DNA of 64,000 nucleotides. Origin: Planococcus sp. 107-1. GTDB taxonomy: Bacteria > Bacillota > Bacilli > Bacillales_A > Planococcaceae. The first letter of the stretch is position 1. Each line of letters begins with the position of its first letter. Of the stretch, positions 36,201 through 45,700 are shown piece after piece. Where the stretch lies: NCBI RefSeq assembly GCF_021513255.1, contig NZ_CP090977.1, positions 496,001 to 560,000 on the forward strand. The letters are read 5' to 3'. A program made the position numbers and the translations under genes. The notes under the pieces are model-generated. The model did not search any database. It saw nothing but the letters and a program-made list of their open reading frames with translations, and was not told where the DNA came from.

Positions 36201-36629
36201 ATTGATAGCGGCGAAATGGATTACGTGGCTTTCATGCAAGTGACAGCAGGGCACGGGGTGAGAAGTGAAGCACAGCACCTGAAAGAACAAGGCAAGTTTC
36301 TCGAAAGCCATGCGCTTCAAGCAACGGCACTCGAACTCGCCGAAGGCTTTGCCGAGCGCATCCATCAGGAAATCCGCGATCAATGGGGCTTCCCGGATGC
36401 GACGGACTTCACGATGCGCGACCGCTTTGCCGCCAAATACCAGGGCCAGCGTTTTTCATTCGGCTATCCGGCATGTCCGAACTTGGAAGATCAGGCGAAA
36501 TTATTCGGCTTGATCAAACCGGAAGACATCGGCGTCCAATTGACGGAAGAATATATGATGGATCCGGAAGCTTCGGTGTCGGCGATTGTCTTTGCCCATC
36601 CGGATGCGCGGTATTTTGTGGTGGATTGA
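33194..36629 (+). pseudogene. metH: Cobalamin-dependent methionine synthase MetH, two frameshifts
   Basis: Joined length is about 1145 residues, complete for MetH. Domains in order are homocysteine binding with GLNCATGP and [10 protein letters not shown] (about 1-300), pterin binding with RPLFIGERTNVIGSRKFK (about 320-600), the cap helix domain, and B12 binding with the axial His in DVHDIGKNLVEI (about 715). The C-terminal SAM-dependent reactivation domain ends near GYPACPN. Frame breaks lie near 34031-34043 (one base missing in AAAAAGGCTGGCTC) and at 34781 (TTCCGCGCG, one C missing). Both are single-base deletions. It is translationally coupled to yitJ and shares its S-box. MetH needs cobalamin. 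Confidence 0.93.
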
Positions 36630-36646
36630 GTGGTGGAAAGAGGTTC

Positions 36647-36730
36647 GGACAGTATTAGGGGAGGAATGGACAGTACTTAGCTAGGAACGGACAGTATTTC
36701 GCAGTCAATAGACAGTATATCCAAATAAAT
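36647..36730. repeat. Tandem degenerate 21-bp repeats (locus B)
   Basis: GGACAGTAT-like cores start at 36647, 36668, 36689 and 36710, exactly 21 bp apart. The intervening 12 bases vary. The layout equals locus A at 30412, though the cores differ. Confidence 0.8.
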
Positions 36731-36732
36731 GG

Positions 36733-36770
36733 AAAAAGGGCGGCTCAGAGATTCTGAGCCGCCCTTTTTA
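36733..36770. terminator. Bidirectional terminator between metH and the xylosidase gene
   Basis: AAAAAGGGCGGCTCAGA pairs with CTGAGCCGCCCTTTTTA around a short loop, with A and T runs on both sides. Confidence 0.9.
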
Positions 36771-36776
36771 TTGGGT

Positions 36777-38386
36777 TTATTCGCGTTCTTTGTAAATAAA
36801 ATAATCGAAATCCGCCGCCAACTTTTGGCCGGACGTATCTTGGCATTGCATGCCGACAAATGCGCCGGTGAAGAATCCGCCGCCTTGGATGTAGTCATCG
36901 GAAAGTTTATGCGAACCGAAGCGGATCGGAATCAAGTGCCAGTCCTCCCCATCGAACGAATAGGAATACTGATAAATCTCCGCATCGACATCGACGCGCA
37001 TGTGGACGTACTCGACTTCATCCGGCACGACGATTTCGTCGCCTTGCAGCGGCTGATCGTAGGCGAAATTATCGCAGACAGTCAAATCAAGGATGCGGCC
37101 TTTCTCTTCGTGCCACGTAATTTGAAGCGCCGTCCAGTTTTCCGTGTTGTAATAGTTTACAAGACCCGCTGCCTGCTGGAATGTATCCGGCTGGAAGGCA
37201 ACTTTCGTTTCCGCAGTAAAGTGGAAATGCTGCCAGCGTCTCGCGACGAATGCTTGGGTGAATTTAGATGTCAACGACTCGCGTCCATGAATGCGCAAGT
37301 GGCCTGGATTTTCCTTCAAGGAAACGATTTCTTCGCCTAAAGGAATGCGCAGCGTCTGGAAATGCGGGTTCAATGTCTCCGAATCGAAATCGTCTTTTTC
37401 CGGATAATCGCGATCCCACACCACTTCTTCGATGGCTGGCCCTTCGATTTGAAGTGAGGGTGCATTTCCGCCGACGACATATGGCCAATCGTTTTTCCAT
37501 TCCACTCGCTGGATGGCTGTTTCGCGTCCAAGCGGGCAGTAGCCGCGCGGTCAAGCAAAGCTTGTCCTTTTCGGGAAAGCGGACGCCCCGTCAAATGCAC
37601 CAGGAACCATTCGTCCGTATGCGTTTGGACAATGGAAGCATGTCCCGATTTCTGCAGCGGATTTCTTGGCGAGAAGAAAGATGTGATCAACGGATTTTCC
37701 GGATGGACTTCATAAGGTCCGTGCAAATCTTTTGAACGGGCAATCGTAGCTTGGTGGTCATACTTCGTGCCGCCTTCAGCGGTCAATAAATAATAATATT
37801 CGCCGATTTTGTAAAGATGCGGCGCTTCAACTAATGCCACATCGGTTCCTTTGAAGATGATTTCGGATTTGCCGACTAATTTCTGTTCTTCAACGCTGTA
37901 TTCCTGAAGCGCGATGCCGTAAAAATTATGATGGCCATGTCGGTGATCCCAATACATATTCACCAAGTATTTCTTGCCGGATTCATCGTGGAACAGGGAA
38001 GGGTCAAATCCAGAACTGTTCAAATAAATCGGTTCCGACCATTCGCCGTCAATCGTTTCGCAAGTGACGAGGTAGTTATGGCAATCTTTCCATTGGCCTT
38101 CTGTCACTTTTACATCCGTGAAAATCAGCCAGAACTTTCCGTCGCTGTATGAAAGGGCAGGTGCCCAGACGCCGCCGGAGTTCGGGTTGCCCATCATATT
38201 CAATTGGCTAAGGCGGTTAAGCGGACGAGAGATCAAACGCCAGTTTTTCAAGTCCTTGGAATGGTAGATGCCGACACCGGGGAACCATTCAAAAGTGGAA
38301 ACCGCGATGTAATAATCTTCTCCCACACGGCAAATGCTTGGATCCGGATTGAATCCAGTCAAAATCGGATTTTGGATAATAGCCAT
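36777..38386 (-). pseudogene. xynB: Glycoside hydrolase family 43 beta-xylosidase, one frameshift
   Basis: The joined protein is about 537 residues. The N-terminal five-bladed propeller begins [33 protein letters not shown], which holds the catalytic base Asp. It has [18 protein letters not shown] and [21 protein letters not shown] with the acid Glu. The C-terminal GH43_C2 beta-sandwich follows. Near 37541-37548 one base is missing in the CCGCGCGG run; restoring it gives [24 protein letters not shown]. It releases xylose from xylo-oligosaccharides in the cytoplasm; there is no signal peptide. It is under a XylR-type operator and a cre site. Confidence 0.9.
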
Positions 38387-38441
38387 TTTTTCGTCACCCT
38401 TTTATGTAAGATTTTGTGGATATGCTGTAGAGGCGAAATAA

Positions 38442-38455
38442 TGTAAGTGCTTTCA
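38442..38455. promoter_or_regulatory. Catabolite-responsive element (cre) of xynB
   Basis: TGTAAGTGCTTTCA fits the CcpA consensus palindrome. It lies between the xynB promoter and its start codon, the road-block position. Confidence 0.65.
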
Positions 38456-38538
38456 AAAACACGTGCCCAAACAGCAAAAACACAAAGATTTTTAAAATGA
38501 TTTAAACGAAAATTAAAAATCTTCGGTTGTTATAAACG

Positions 38539-38573
38539 ATCATACACTACTTAGTACGATTGGTAAACTAAGT
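38539..38573 (-). promoter_or_regulatory. xynB promoter with XylR-type operator
   Basis: On the minus strand TTTACC (38562-38567) and TATGAT (38539-38544) are 17 bp apart. An inverted repeat, ACTTAGT (38549-38555) and ACTAAGT (38567-38573), covers the spacer and -35. Confidence 0.65.
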
Positions 38574-38594
38574 GTGATGAAAGTTTATAACAGC

Positions 38595-39803
38595 TTAAGA
38601 AAAAATGGCTTGCTGCGGCTGCATGCGGACACTCAAGAAATTCTCAATGGTAAAAGCAGCGACGCCAAGTGCCGTTGGCAGCGTATCAAGTTCCGAAAAG
38701 CCGATGATCAAATCGTTTTGCTGGAACCAAAGGGCTTGGTTTGCCACGCGTTCATTCAACGATTCGCTCAGCCAATTTTTGGCGGAAGCCATCCGGTTGC
38801 CGATCACTACTTGCTGCGGGTTAAAAGTGTTGACGATGTTGTTGATGCCGACGCCTAAATAATCGCCGCTTTTTTTGAAGAGGGCAATGGCTTCTTCGTT
38901 TCCGGATTCCGCAAGCTGGATCAAATGGGGCAAATCCAATTCTTCATCAGTGGAAGCGAATAAACCGGACTGCACCGCTGTATCAAGCAAAGCTTGTTCC
39001 GACGCGTATAATTCCCAGCATCCTTCATTTCCACAGCGGCATTTTGGGCCGTTTACTTGAATGGTCATGTGGCCAAGTTCGCCGGAAAATCCGTTCGATC
39101 CTTTATAGAGGGAACCGTTTAAGATCAAGCCGACGCCAATCCCGATGCCTGCGCTGACATAGATGATGTTTTCGCATTCCTGTCCCGCACCGAAACGCTT
39201 TTCGCCGTAAGCACCGGCATTCGCCTCGTTTTCGATAATGACGGGAAGTCCATACTTTTCTTCCAAGACCGATTTCAAGTCCAGGTTCCGCCACTTCAAG
39301 TTTGGCGCTAGCAAGATTTCTCCACTTTTATCAACGACTCCCGGTACACCGACGCCGATGCCAACTACGCCGTGAGGGCTTTCAGGTGCAGAAGCAATCA
39401 ATGAATCAATGGTGGAAAACATTTTTTCTCTGATTTCTTCATATGAAAGATTTTTAAAACTGCATTCTTTCTTCAACTGGATATTGCCGCTGAGATCCGT
39501 CAATACGCCAAGCAGGTAATTGACGCCGATATCGATGCCAATTGCATAGCCGGCCAAATCGTTGAACAAGAGCATAACCGGTCGGCGGCCGCCGCTTGAT
39601 TCGCCAGGGCCGGATTCGTAGATCAATTGATCGTCCAGCAAATCACTGACAAGGGAAGAAACGGTTCCTTTGTTTAGTCCGGTCTGGCTTGCGACAGCCG
39701 CCCGCGAAATCGGTGAATTGTTTTTGATCTTATCCAACACTAATGATTTATTGCCTTCTTTGACGACTTGATGGTTCCAGGTCTTGGTCACTTTTACATT
39801 CAT
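38595..39803 (-). CDS. xylR: XylR-type xylose repressor, ROK family
   Basis: The 402-residue protein has an N-terminal winged helix (SPISRAAVASQTGLNKGTVSSLVSDLLDDQLI) and a ROK domain. The latter has AIGIDIGVNYLLGVLTDLSG and the GHMTI zinc His plus the CRCGNEGCWE zinc Cys cluster. XylR represses xylose genes until xylose binds. It lies between xynB and the ABC transporter, and operators lie in the xynB, transporter and xylA promoters. A glucokinase function is unlikely given the HTH and the context. Confidence 0.92.
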   Translation of the reverse strand: MNVKVTKTWNHQVVKEGNKSLVLDKIKNNSPISRAAVASQTGLNKGTVSSLVSDLLDDQLIYESGPGESSGGRRPVMLLFNDLAGYAIGIDIGVNYLLGVLTDLSGNIQLKKECSFKNLSYEEIREKMFSTIDSLIASAPESPHGVVGIGVGVPGVVDKSGEILLAPNLKWRNLDLKSVLEEKYGLPVIIENEANAGAYGEKRFGAGQECENIIYVSAGIGIGVGLILNGSLYKGSNGFSGELGHMTIQVNGPKCRCGNEGCWELYASEQALLDTAVQSGLFASTDEELDLPHLIQLAESGNEEAIALFKKSGDYLGVGINNIVNTFNPQQVVIGNRMASAKNWLSESLNERVANQALWFQQNDLIIGFSELDTLPTALGVAAFTIENFLSVRMQPQQAIFS

Positions 39804-39878
39804 CCTGCTCAGCTCTTTCTATCATTTTTAAGACTATTTTAACAGATACTTTGAAACGAAAGTAGTTTAATAAAAAAC

Positions 39879-39920
39879 TTTGTTTAGCCACTAGACGAAC
39901 ATGAAAACCCTTGCTATAAT
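39879..39920 (+). promoter_or_regulatory. XylR operator and promoter of the ABC transporter operon
   Basis: TTTGTTTAG-CCA-CTAGACGAA is an imperfect palindrome (39879-39899). The -35 box TAGACG (39892) lies inside it and the -10 box TATAAT (39915) follows after 17 bp. The same arrangement occurs at xylA. Confidence 0.75.
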
Positions 39921-39982
39921 GAAAACGCATACAACAATCTGAATATTGTTGTAATAGCACACAAAGTGGGGGGAAGAAAAAA

Positions 39983-41281
39983 ATGAAAAGGAAGAAAACG
40001 CTTGCACTGCTATTGTCCGCTGCTATTTCATCGTTACTGCTAGTAGGGTGTTCAGATTCTGATGAGGCGTCATCGGGTTCAAGTAATGCAGACACTGAAA
40101 TTAAATTTATGCACTTATGGCCAGAAGGTAGCTCCAAAAAGCATTATGACGTGGTAAACGATATTATTGCTGATTACGAAGCGGAAAACGAAGGCGTCAA
40201 AATAGATTTAGAAGTTTTAAGCAATGAGCAATACAAAGATAAATTGCGTGTCCTTTCAACATCAAAAGAATTGCCGGATGTAGGCCTTACATGGGCTGCT
40301 GGATTCCTTGAGCCTTATGTTGGCGGAAATATGTTCGCACCGTTGGATGATGTCATCGAGTCTGAACTATCAGATGCATTCGTACCAGGAACTGCTGAAG
40401 CCTATGCGCTTGACGGCACAACTTACGGATTGCCATTGGAATTGAACATTGTCAGCATTTATTACAATGAGAAGATGTTTAAGGATAACGGCATTGAAGT
40501 TCCAGAAACATATGAAGAATTGTTAGAAGCATCAAAAGCATTCCGTGACGAGGGCATTCAGCCGATTGCTCTAGGAAACAGAGATTCATGGACAGGTTCT
40601 ATGTGGTATATGTACTTGGCTGACCGCATCGGCGGCGCTGATACATTGAACAAAGCAATCGACCGTTCAGGCAGCTTCGAAGATCCTGCCTTGATCGAAG
40701 CGGCTGCAGAAGTTCAAAACTTGGTAGACAGCGGGGCTTTTGTTGATGGATTCAACGGCCTTGCAGATGAAGAAGCGAAGAGCATGTTCATGAGCGAACA
40801 AGCGCCGATGTACATGATCGCAACTTGGGATCTTCCAAACTTCACGACAAATGAAGACGTACCACAAGAATTCAGAGATTCTGTAAAATACATGAACTTC
40901 CCAACAGTTGACGGCCAAGGCGATATGAACAGCTTTGTCGGCGGCCCTGGAGTTGGCTTGTTCGTAGCAGAAGATTCAGATGTAAAAGAAGAAGCAAAAG
41001 ACTTTTCTGCCTACTTTGTGAAAGAGTGGGGCGAAAAAGCGGTTGAAGAAGCTGGCGTAATCCCAGCGACGAAAGTGGATGCTGCGTCAATGGATCTTCC
41101 ACAAATGTATATCGATATCTTGGAAGAACTGAACCAAGCGAGCAACATCACAATGTTTGCGGATGTTCAATTGAGCCCGGAAGTGGCAACGGTCCACTTG
41201 GACGCAATTCAAGCGCTGTTCGGCAACGAAATGACGCCTGAAGAATTTGCGAAAGCCCACGAGGACGCTCTTTCGAAATAA
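39983..41281 (+). CDS. Sugar ABC transporter, substrate-binding lipoprotein
   Basis: This 432-residue extracytoplasmic lipoprotein has signal MKRKKTLALLLSAAISSLLL and lipobox LVGC; the mature chain begins CSDSDEASSG. It is a cluster B (family 1) solute-binding protein with YGLPLELNIVSIYYNE and TFEEYTEL-like features. From its operon (XylR site upstream, two permeases downstream) the substrate is probably xylose oligomers or a xylan fragment. No ATPase gene follows; the MsmX-type ATPase at 48323 can serve. Confidence 0.9.
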   Translation: MKRKKTLALLLSAAISSLLLVGCSDSDEASSGSSNADTEIKFMHLWPEGSSKKHYDVVNDIIADYEAENEGVKIDLEVLSNEQYKDKLRVLSTSKELPDVGLTWAAGFLEPYVGGNMFAPLDDVIESELSDAFVPGTAEAYALDGTTYGLPLELNIVSIYYNEKMFKDNGIEVPETYEELLEASKAFRDEGIQPIALGNRDSWTGSMWYMYLADRIGGADTLNKAIDRSGSFEDPALIEAAAEVQNLVDSGAFVDGFNGLADEEAKSMFMSEQAPMYMIATWDLPNFTTNEDVPQEFRDSVKYMNFPTVDGQGDMNSFVGGPGVGLFVAEDSDVKEEAKDFSAYFVKEWGEKAVEEAGVIPATKVDAASMDLPQMYIDILEELNQASNITMFADVQLSPEVATVHLDAIQALFGNEMTPEEFAKAHEDALSK

Positions 41282-41317
41282 AGAACGATAACAACGGTTT
41301 GCAAAGTTAGAGAAACA

Positions 41318-41356
41318 AGAAGGGGGCATATCCAGAATTCAGGATTGTCCCCTTCT
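41318..41356 (+). terminator. Intercistronic stem-loop between binding protein and permease genes
   Basis: AGAAGGGGG and CCCCTTCT form a stem with a long loop and a short T run. Such partial terminators commonly keep the binding protein more abundant than the permeases. Confidence 0.6.
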
Positions 41357-41383
41357 ACTTTATAAGATATGGGGTTGAATGTT

Positions 41384-42262
41384 ATGAACAAAGTGATGTC
41401 CAATAAGCTTTATATCGCGTTCTATATTGCGCCCGCCTTTATATTGCTGATGGTCTTGATCTTTATCCCGCTGCTCCTGTCCGGCTACTACGGCTTGATG
41501 GACTGGGATGGAATCGGAGAAAAAACTTTTATCGGCCTGGACAATTATATAGAAGGAATCCAAGATAAACTATTTTGGAACAGTGCTCTGCATTCGTTCT
41601 TATTGGCCCTTTTCTCAGCATTAAGTTTAATCATCTATTTAGCTGTATCGATCATCCTGGCTTCAAAAATCAAAGGTGCGGACTTGCTTCGTAAAATCTA
41701 CTTGATTCCGATGCTCTTGTCATCCGTTGCCATTGCCCAGTTGTGGGTAAAAGTCTACAACCCGTCAAACGGGATTTTGAATTCATTCCTTAGAACTATC
41801 GGAGTTGAAAATCCACCATCTTGGCTCGCAGATCCAAGCTTGGTTTTGTTTGCCATCTTCGTTCCGATCCTATGGCAATATGCAGGATTTTATATCCTGA
41901 TTTACTATGCGGCATTGAAAAATATTCCGGAATCTTTGATTGAAGCTGCAAGAATTGATGGCGCGACGCCATTCCAGATCGCAATGCGCATCAAATTGCC
42001 ATTGATCAAAGAAATCGTGAGTGTGACCATCGTCTTGGCGATTGTCGGTTCCTTGAAATACTTCGATTTGATTTATGTAATGACAGCCGGCGGACCGAAC
42101 GGAGCCAGTGAAGTAATGGCTTCTTATATGTACAAATTGGCTTTCTCCAGCTATAACTTCGGCTACGGCAGTGCCATCGGATTCTTGTTGCTGATCATCA
42201 CATTGATCGTTACGTTGATCATCCGCAAAGTAACCGAAACAAAAGAGAAGCTCGAATACTAA
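41384..42262 (+). CDS. Sugar ABC transporter permease (MalF-like)
   Basis: The 292-residue product begins at ATG 41384 (GGGG upstream); a longer frame from 41369 lacks a site. It has six spans and the EAA loop ESLIEAARIDGATPFQIAMRIKLPLI, which docks the ATPase. It is the first of two paired permeases and follows the lipoprotein gene. Confidence 0.92.
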   Translation: MNKVMSNKLYIAFYIAPAFILLMVLIFIPLLLSGYYGLMDWDGIGEKTFIGLDNYIEGIQDKLFWNSALHSFLLALFSALSLIIYLAVSIILASKIKGADLLRKIYLIPMLLSSVAIAQLWVKVYNPSNGILNSFLRTIGVENPPSWLADPSLVLFAIFVPILWQYAGFYILIYYAALKNIPESLIEAARIDGATPFQIAMRIKLPLIKEIVSVTIVLAIVGSLKYFDLIYVMTAGGPNGASEVMASYMYKLAFSSYNFGYGSAIGFLLLIITLIVTLIIRKVTETKEKLEY

Positions 42263-42277
42263 GAGGAGGTTTGTTTA

Positions 42278-43099
42278 ATGAAACGCGTTGGATATTTCTT
42301 TCTTTACCTGGCTTTGATAGTAGTGGCATTATTTCAAATCCTCCCACTCATCTGGCTGTTCCTGTTCTCGTTGAAGAGCAACCAGGAAATCTTTGCAGGA
42401 TCACCGTTTTCTTTGCCGTCGGAGTTCAGATGGGAAAACTACCAGAAAGTCTGGGACGGGGGAATCGGCACGTATTTCCTTAATAGTGTGTGGATTACCA
42501 TTGCTGCGATCATCTTCACCGTATTATTCGCAAGCATGGCCGCATTTGCATTGACGCGCATGAAGTGGAAACTAAGCGGCCTTGTGCTCGGGCTTTTCAT
42601 GATTGGCTTGATGATTCCGATCCACTCGGCATTGATCCCGCTCTACAGCATGTTCTTAAGCGTCGACATGATCGATAACCCGTGGTCAATCGTCATCACG
42701 TACACCGCGTATAACTTACCGATCACCTTAATGATTCTGCTCGGTTTCTATTACACCTTGCCGCACGAAGTCGAAGAAGCGGCAATCATCGATGGCTGTT
42801 CGATCCATCGCATGTTCTTCCGCATCATTTTGCCGATGACTACGCCGATCATGGCGACTACGGTCGTCATCAATATGATCTACAACTGGAATGAATTCGT
42901 TTTCGTCAACACCTTCATCAGCTCGGAGAAATACAAAACGCTGACAGTCGGTATCCAGAACTTCATCGGGCAATACATGACCGACTGGGGTGCAATCGGC
43001 GCCACGTTGATCATCAGCGTCTTTCCGATCATCATCGCCTTCATCTTCTTCAGCAATAAAGTCGTTGAAGGGATTTCATCAAGTGCGGTGAAGGGGTAA
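42278..43099 (+). CDS. Sugar ABC transporter permease (MalG-like)
   Basis: This 273-residue protein has six spans and the EAA loop HEVEEAAIIDGCSIHRMFFRIILPMT. It pairs with the preceding permease, AGGAGG lies before the ATG, and it is the last gene of this operon. A long structured repeat follows its stop codon. Confidence 0.92.
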   Translation: MKRVGYFFLYLALIVVALFQILPLIWLFLFSLKSNQEIFAGSPFSLPSEFRWENYQKVWDGGIGTYFLNSVWITIAAIIFTVLFASMAAFALTRMKWKLSGLVLGLFMIGLMIPIHSALIPLYSMFLSVDMIDNPWSIVITYTAYNLPITLMILLGFYYTLPHEVEEAAIIDGCSIHRMFFRIILPMTTPIMATTVVINMIYNWNEFVFVNTFISSEKYKTLTVGIQNFIGQYMTDWGAIGATLIISVFPIIIAFIFFSNKVVEGISSSAVKG

Positions 43100-43102
43100 T
43101 TG

Positions 43103-43343
43103 GAAAAGCGGAGATGGCCGTTTAGCTTCGACAGGCATAAGACGGGTCGGCTGTGCGGCGTTCTTTGCCGCATGGCCGGCAGGGCTTATGTCCCAAGAAG
43201 CTGGCCATCGGAGTCTGGACACAAGAAAAGCGGAAGCGCCTGTTCAGCTCCGAAAGGCTTAAGGCAGAACACGGAGGAAATCCTGATTTCCGTAGTGGGC
43301 TGACTTAAGATCCGAGGAGCTAGGCGCTGGAGTCTGGACACAA
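43103..43343. repeat. Tandem pair of about 120-bp structured intergenic repeats
   Basis: Two copies (43103-43224 and 43225-43343) begin GAAAAGCGG and end GGAGTCTGGACACAA. Each folds on itself. In copy 1 GATGGCC pairs with GGCCATC and AGCTTC with GAAGCT. In copy 2 the equivalent stem is AGCGCC with GGCGCT and AGCTCC with GGAGCT, so the stem is kept though the bases differ. A third GAAAAGC start overlaps the following terminator. I recall similar elements between genes of Bacillales. There is no protein-coding signal. Confidence 0.8.
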
Positions 43344-43344
43344 G

Positions 43345-43392
43345 AAAAGCTTCACCTCATCAGGAATTGTATCTGAGAGGTGAAGCTTTTTA
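43345..43392. terminator. Bidirectional terminator between the transporter operon and yesL-type gene
   Basis: AAAAGCTTCACCTC and GAGGTGAAGCTTTT form a 14-bp stem with an 18-base loop, flanked by A and T runs. Confidence 0.88.
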
Positions 43393-44019
43393 TTGTGGCA
43401 GTTCACTCGTGCTTTTCTCAGCTGTTTTATTGAAAGCGTTCAAAGAAATCCACATCGTGATGAAAGCATAGGAACTTGCACCGAAGATGAACGCGAGCGC
43501 CGGCAAAGCCTGCATGATCAGAAAAAGCGGTACTAAGCAAAGCAGGATCAGCAAACTGTGAAGCGGATGGATCAGCATGATCAAAAATGCGTTTTTAAGC
43601 ACTTGGGTGGCTTTGATATCAAAATGCACAAATGTCGGGAATAGATAAAACAGGAACAATAAAACCAAAAGCATGAAAGCAAACAAAGGAATCGATATCC
43701 AGGTCAGATGGGCAGCGTCTAAGGCCAACAAATAGAAGACGTCAGCGGCGATTAACGCGCCAAGCAGCCAAACAAACAGGCCCATCACATTGCTTTTCAC
43801 GAAATCTTTCCGGTAATAATCCCAGAACGTACGGAAAACGGGCACGTCCGTCTGGCCGCGCAGCCATTTTCGGCAAACGGAGAACATTGCGGTTGTCGCA
43901 GGGAACAGCCCCAAAATGACCGCACCTGCTAATGTGAAAACAATCCAGAGTAAATTCAAATAGGCAAAACGGGTAATCCATTCGGTAATCTGATAAACGG
44001 TATTTTTAGTGGAATTCAT
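43390..44019 (-). CDS. YesL/DUF624 family membrane protein
   Basis: This 209-residue membrane protein has about five spans and the DUF624 features: FAYLNLLWIVFTLAGAVILGLFPATTAMFSVCRKW, an extramembrane TFWDYYRKDFVKSN segment and further spans. YesL-like genes accompany oligosaccharide ABC transporters in Bacillus loci (as in yes and xyl loci). Function unknown. It diverges from xylA and may share its XylR region. Confidence 0.85.
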   Translation of the reverse strand: MNSTKNTVYQITEWITRFAYLNLLWIVFTLAGAVILGLFPATTAMFSVCRKWLRGQTDVPVFRTFWDYYRKDFVKSNVMGLFVWLLGALIAADVFYLLALDAAHLTWISIPLFAFMLLVLLFLFYLFPTFVHFDIKATQVLKNAFLIMLIHPLHSLLILLCLVPLFLIMQALPALAFIFGASSYAFITMWISLNAFNKTAEKSTSELPQ

Positions 44020-44223
44020 TTATGACCTTCCTTACATTCGATTTTAGACAAAGCGAAATCGACAAACAAAACTTACTTAAAAGCATACCTCAATTACTTG
44101 AATTGAACGAATAAATATCACTGAAAAACTTAATAGCTAAAAACTTTCCCTTTTATTTTACCAAGGAAAGAGCGAAGCGATTTCATCATTGCCTGTAAAT
44201 AGTCGAATCATTCTAAATAAAAC

Positions 44224-44265
44224 TTTGTTTAACCAATAGACAAACTAATTGTAACTTGTTATAAT
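44224..44265 (+). promoter_or_regulatory. XylR operator and xylA promoter
   Basis: TTTGTTTA-N5-TAGACAAA (44224-44244) is an imperfect palindrome of the same size as that at 39879. The -35 box TAGACA (44237) is within it, and TATAAT (44260) follows after 17 bp. It lies in a 327-bp intergenic stretch that otherwise shows only AT-rich sequence. Confidence 0.78.
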
Positions 44266-44346
44266 ATCAAATGAAAGCCTTTTCATTAAGGATAGACTCA
44301 TTTAATTTTCAAACAAGCAGAACATCATACTTAGGAGGCAAAAATT

Positions 44347-45667
44347 ATGGCATATTTCGAGAACATTAACAAAATTAAATTTGAAGGTGCATCTTCAAAA
44401 AATCCATTCGCATTTAAATTTTACAATCCGGAAGAAGTGATCGGCGGAAAGTCGATGGAAGAAATTCTTCGCTACGCGGTTTCTTACTGGCACACATTCA
44501 CAATGGATGGCTCTGATCCATTCGGCGCCGGTACAATGAACCGCCCATGGGATAAATTCAGCGGAATGGATTTGGCTAAAGCACGTGTAGATGCAAGTTT
44601 CGAATTCTATGAAAAAATGGACGTGCCATTCTTCTGCTTCCATGATATCGACATTGCACCAGAAGGCAGCAACTTAAGAGAATCGAACCAAAACTTAGAC
44701 GTCATCGTTGCGATGATCAAAGATTACATGAAAGACAGCAAAGCGAAATTGCTTTGGAACACAGCCAATAACTTCACGCACCCGCTTTATCCACGGTGCT
44801 GCAACATCCAACCATGCAGACGTTTTCGCTTATTCAGCAGCTAAAGTGAAAAAAGGCTTGGAAATCGGTAAAGAACTTGGCGCCGAGAACTACGTGTTCT
44901 GGGGCGGCCGCGAAGGCTACGAAACATTATTGAACACAAACATGAAGCTTGAGCTTGATAACTTGGGCCGCTTCTACCATATGGCTGTTGATTACGCGAA
45001 AGAAATCGGCTTTGACGCACAATTCCTGATCGAGCCAAAACCAAAAGAGCCGACAACTCACCAGTACGACTACGATGTAGCGACTGGCCATGCATTCTTG
45101 CAAAGCTACGGTTTGGAAAACCACTTCAAATTCAATATTGAAGCAAACCACGCGACGCTTGCAGGCCATACATTCGAACACGAATTGCATTATGCACGCA
45201 TCAACAACATGCTTGGATCCGTTGATGCGAACCAAGGCGATCCGCTTCTTGGATGGGATACAGATGAATTCCCGACAGATCTTTGGTCAACGACGCTTGC
45301 GATGTACGAAATCCTTAAAAACGGCGGACTTGGCAAAGGCGGCTTGAACTTCGACGCGAAAGTACGCCGTGGTTCATTCGAGCCTGAAGATTTGTTCCAC
45401 GCACATATCGCGGGAATGGATGCATTTGCTGTCGGCTTGAAAGTTGCTCAGCAATTGATCGACGACAAAGTATTGGATTCCATCATGGAAGACCGCTACC
45501 AAACATATACAGAAGGAATCGGCCTCGACATCGTCGAAGGCAAAACGGATTTCCACAAATTAGAAGAGCATGCACTTGGCTTAACTGAAATCAAACAAAC
45601 ATCTGGCCGTCTTGAGCAGATCAAATCTACAATCAACCAGTACTTGCTGCAAGCTTTCGCTAAATAA
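44347..45667 (+). pseudogene. xylA: Xylose isomerase, one frameshift
   Basis: The joined protein is about 440 residues, family length. It has [10 protein letters not shown] with the catalytic His and Asp, [34 protein letters not shown] and [21 protein letters not shown], plus metal ligands [19 protein letters not shown]. The break lies near 44784-44790 in CCCGCTTTATCC, where the frame needs two added bases (or one removed) to read on into [20 protein letters not shown]. It converts xylose to xylulose. A strong GGAGG site precedes it and xylB follows. Confidence 0.92.
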
Positions 45668-45700
45668 TAAGAGTCTGCTAACGCTAGGAGAGCTGTCGCT

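Noticed and set aside
43100-43303. 67-codon frame in the structured repeat
   Set aside because: It lies in a folded noncoding repeat, and the two copies do not preserve the frame.
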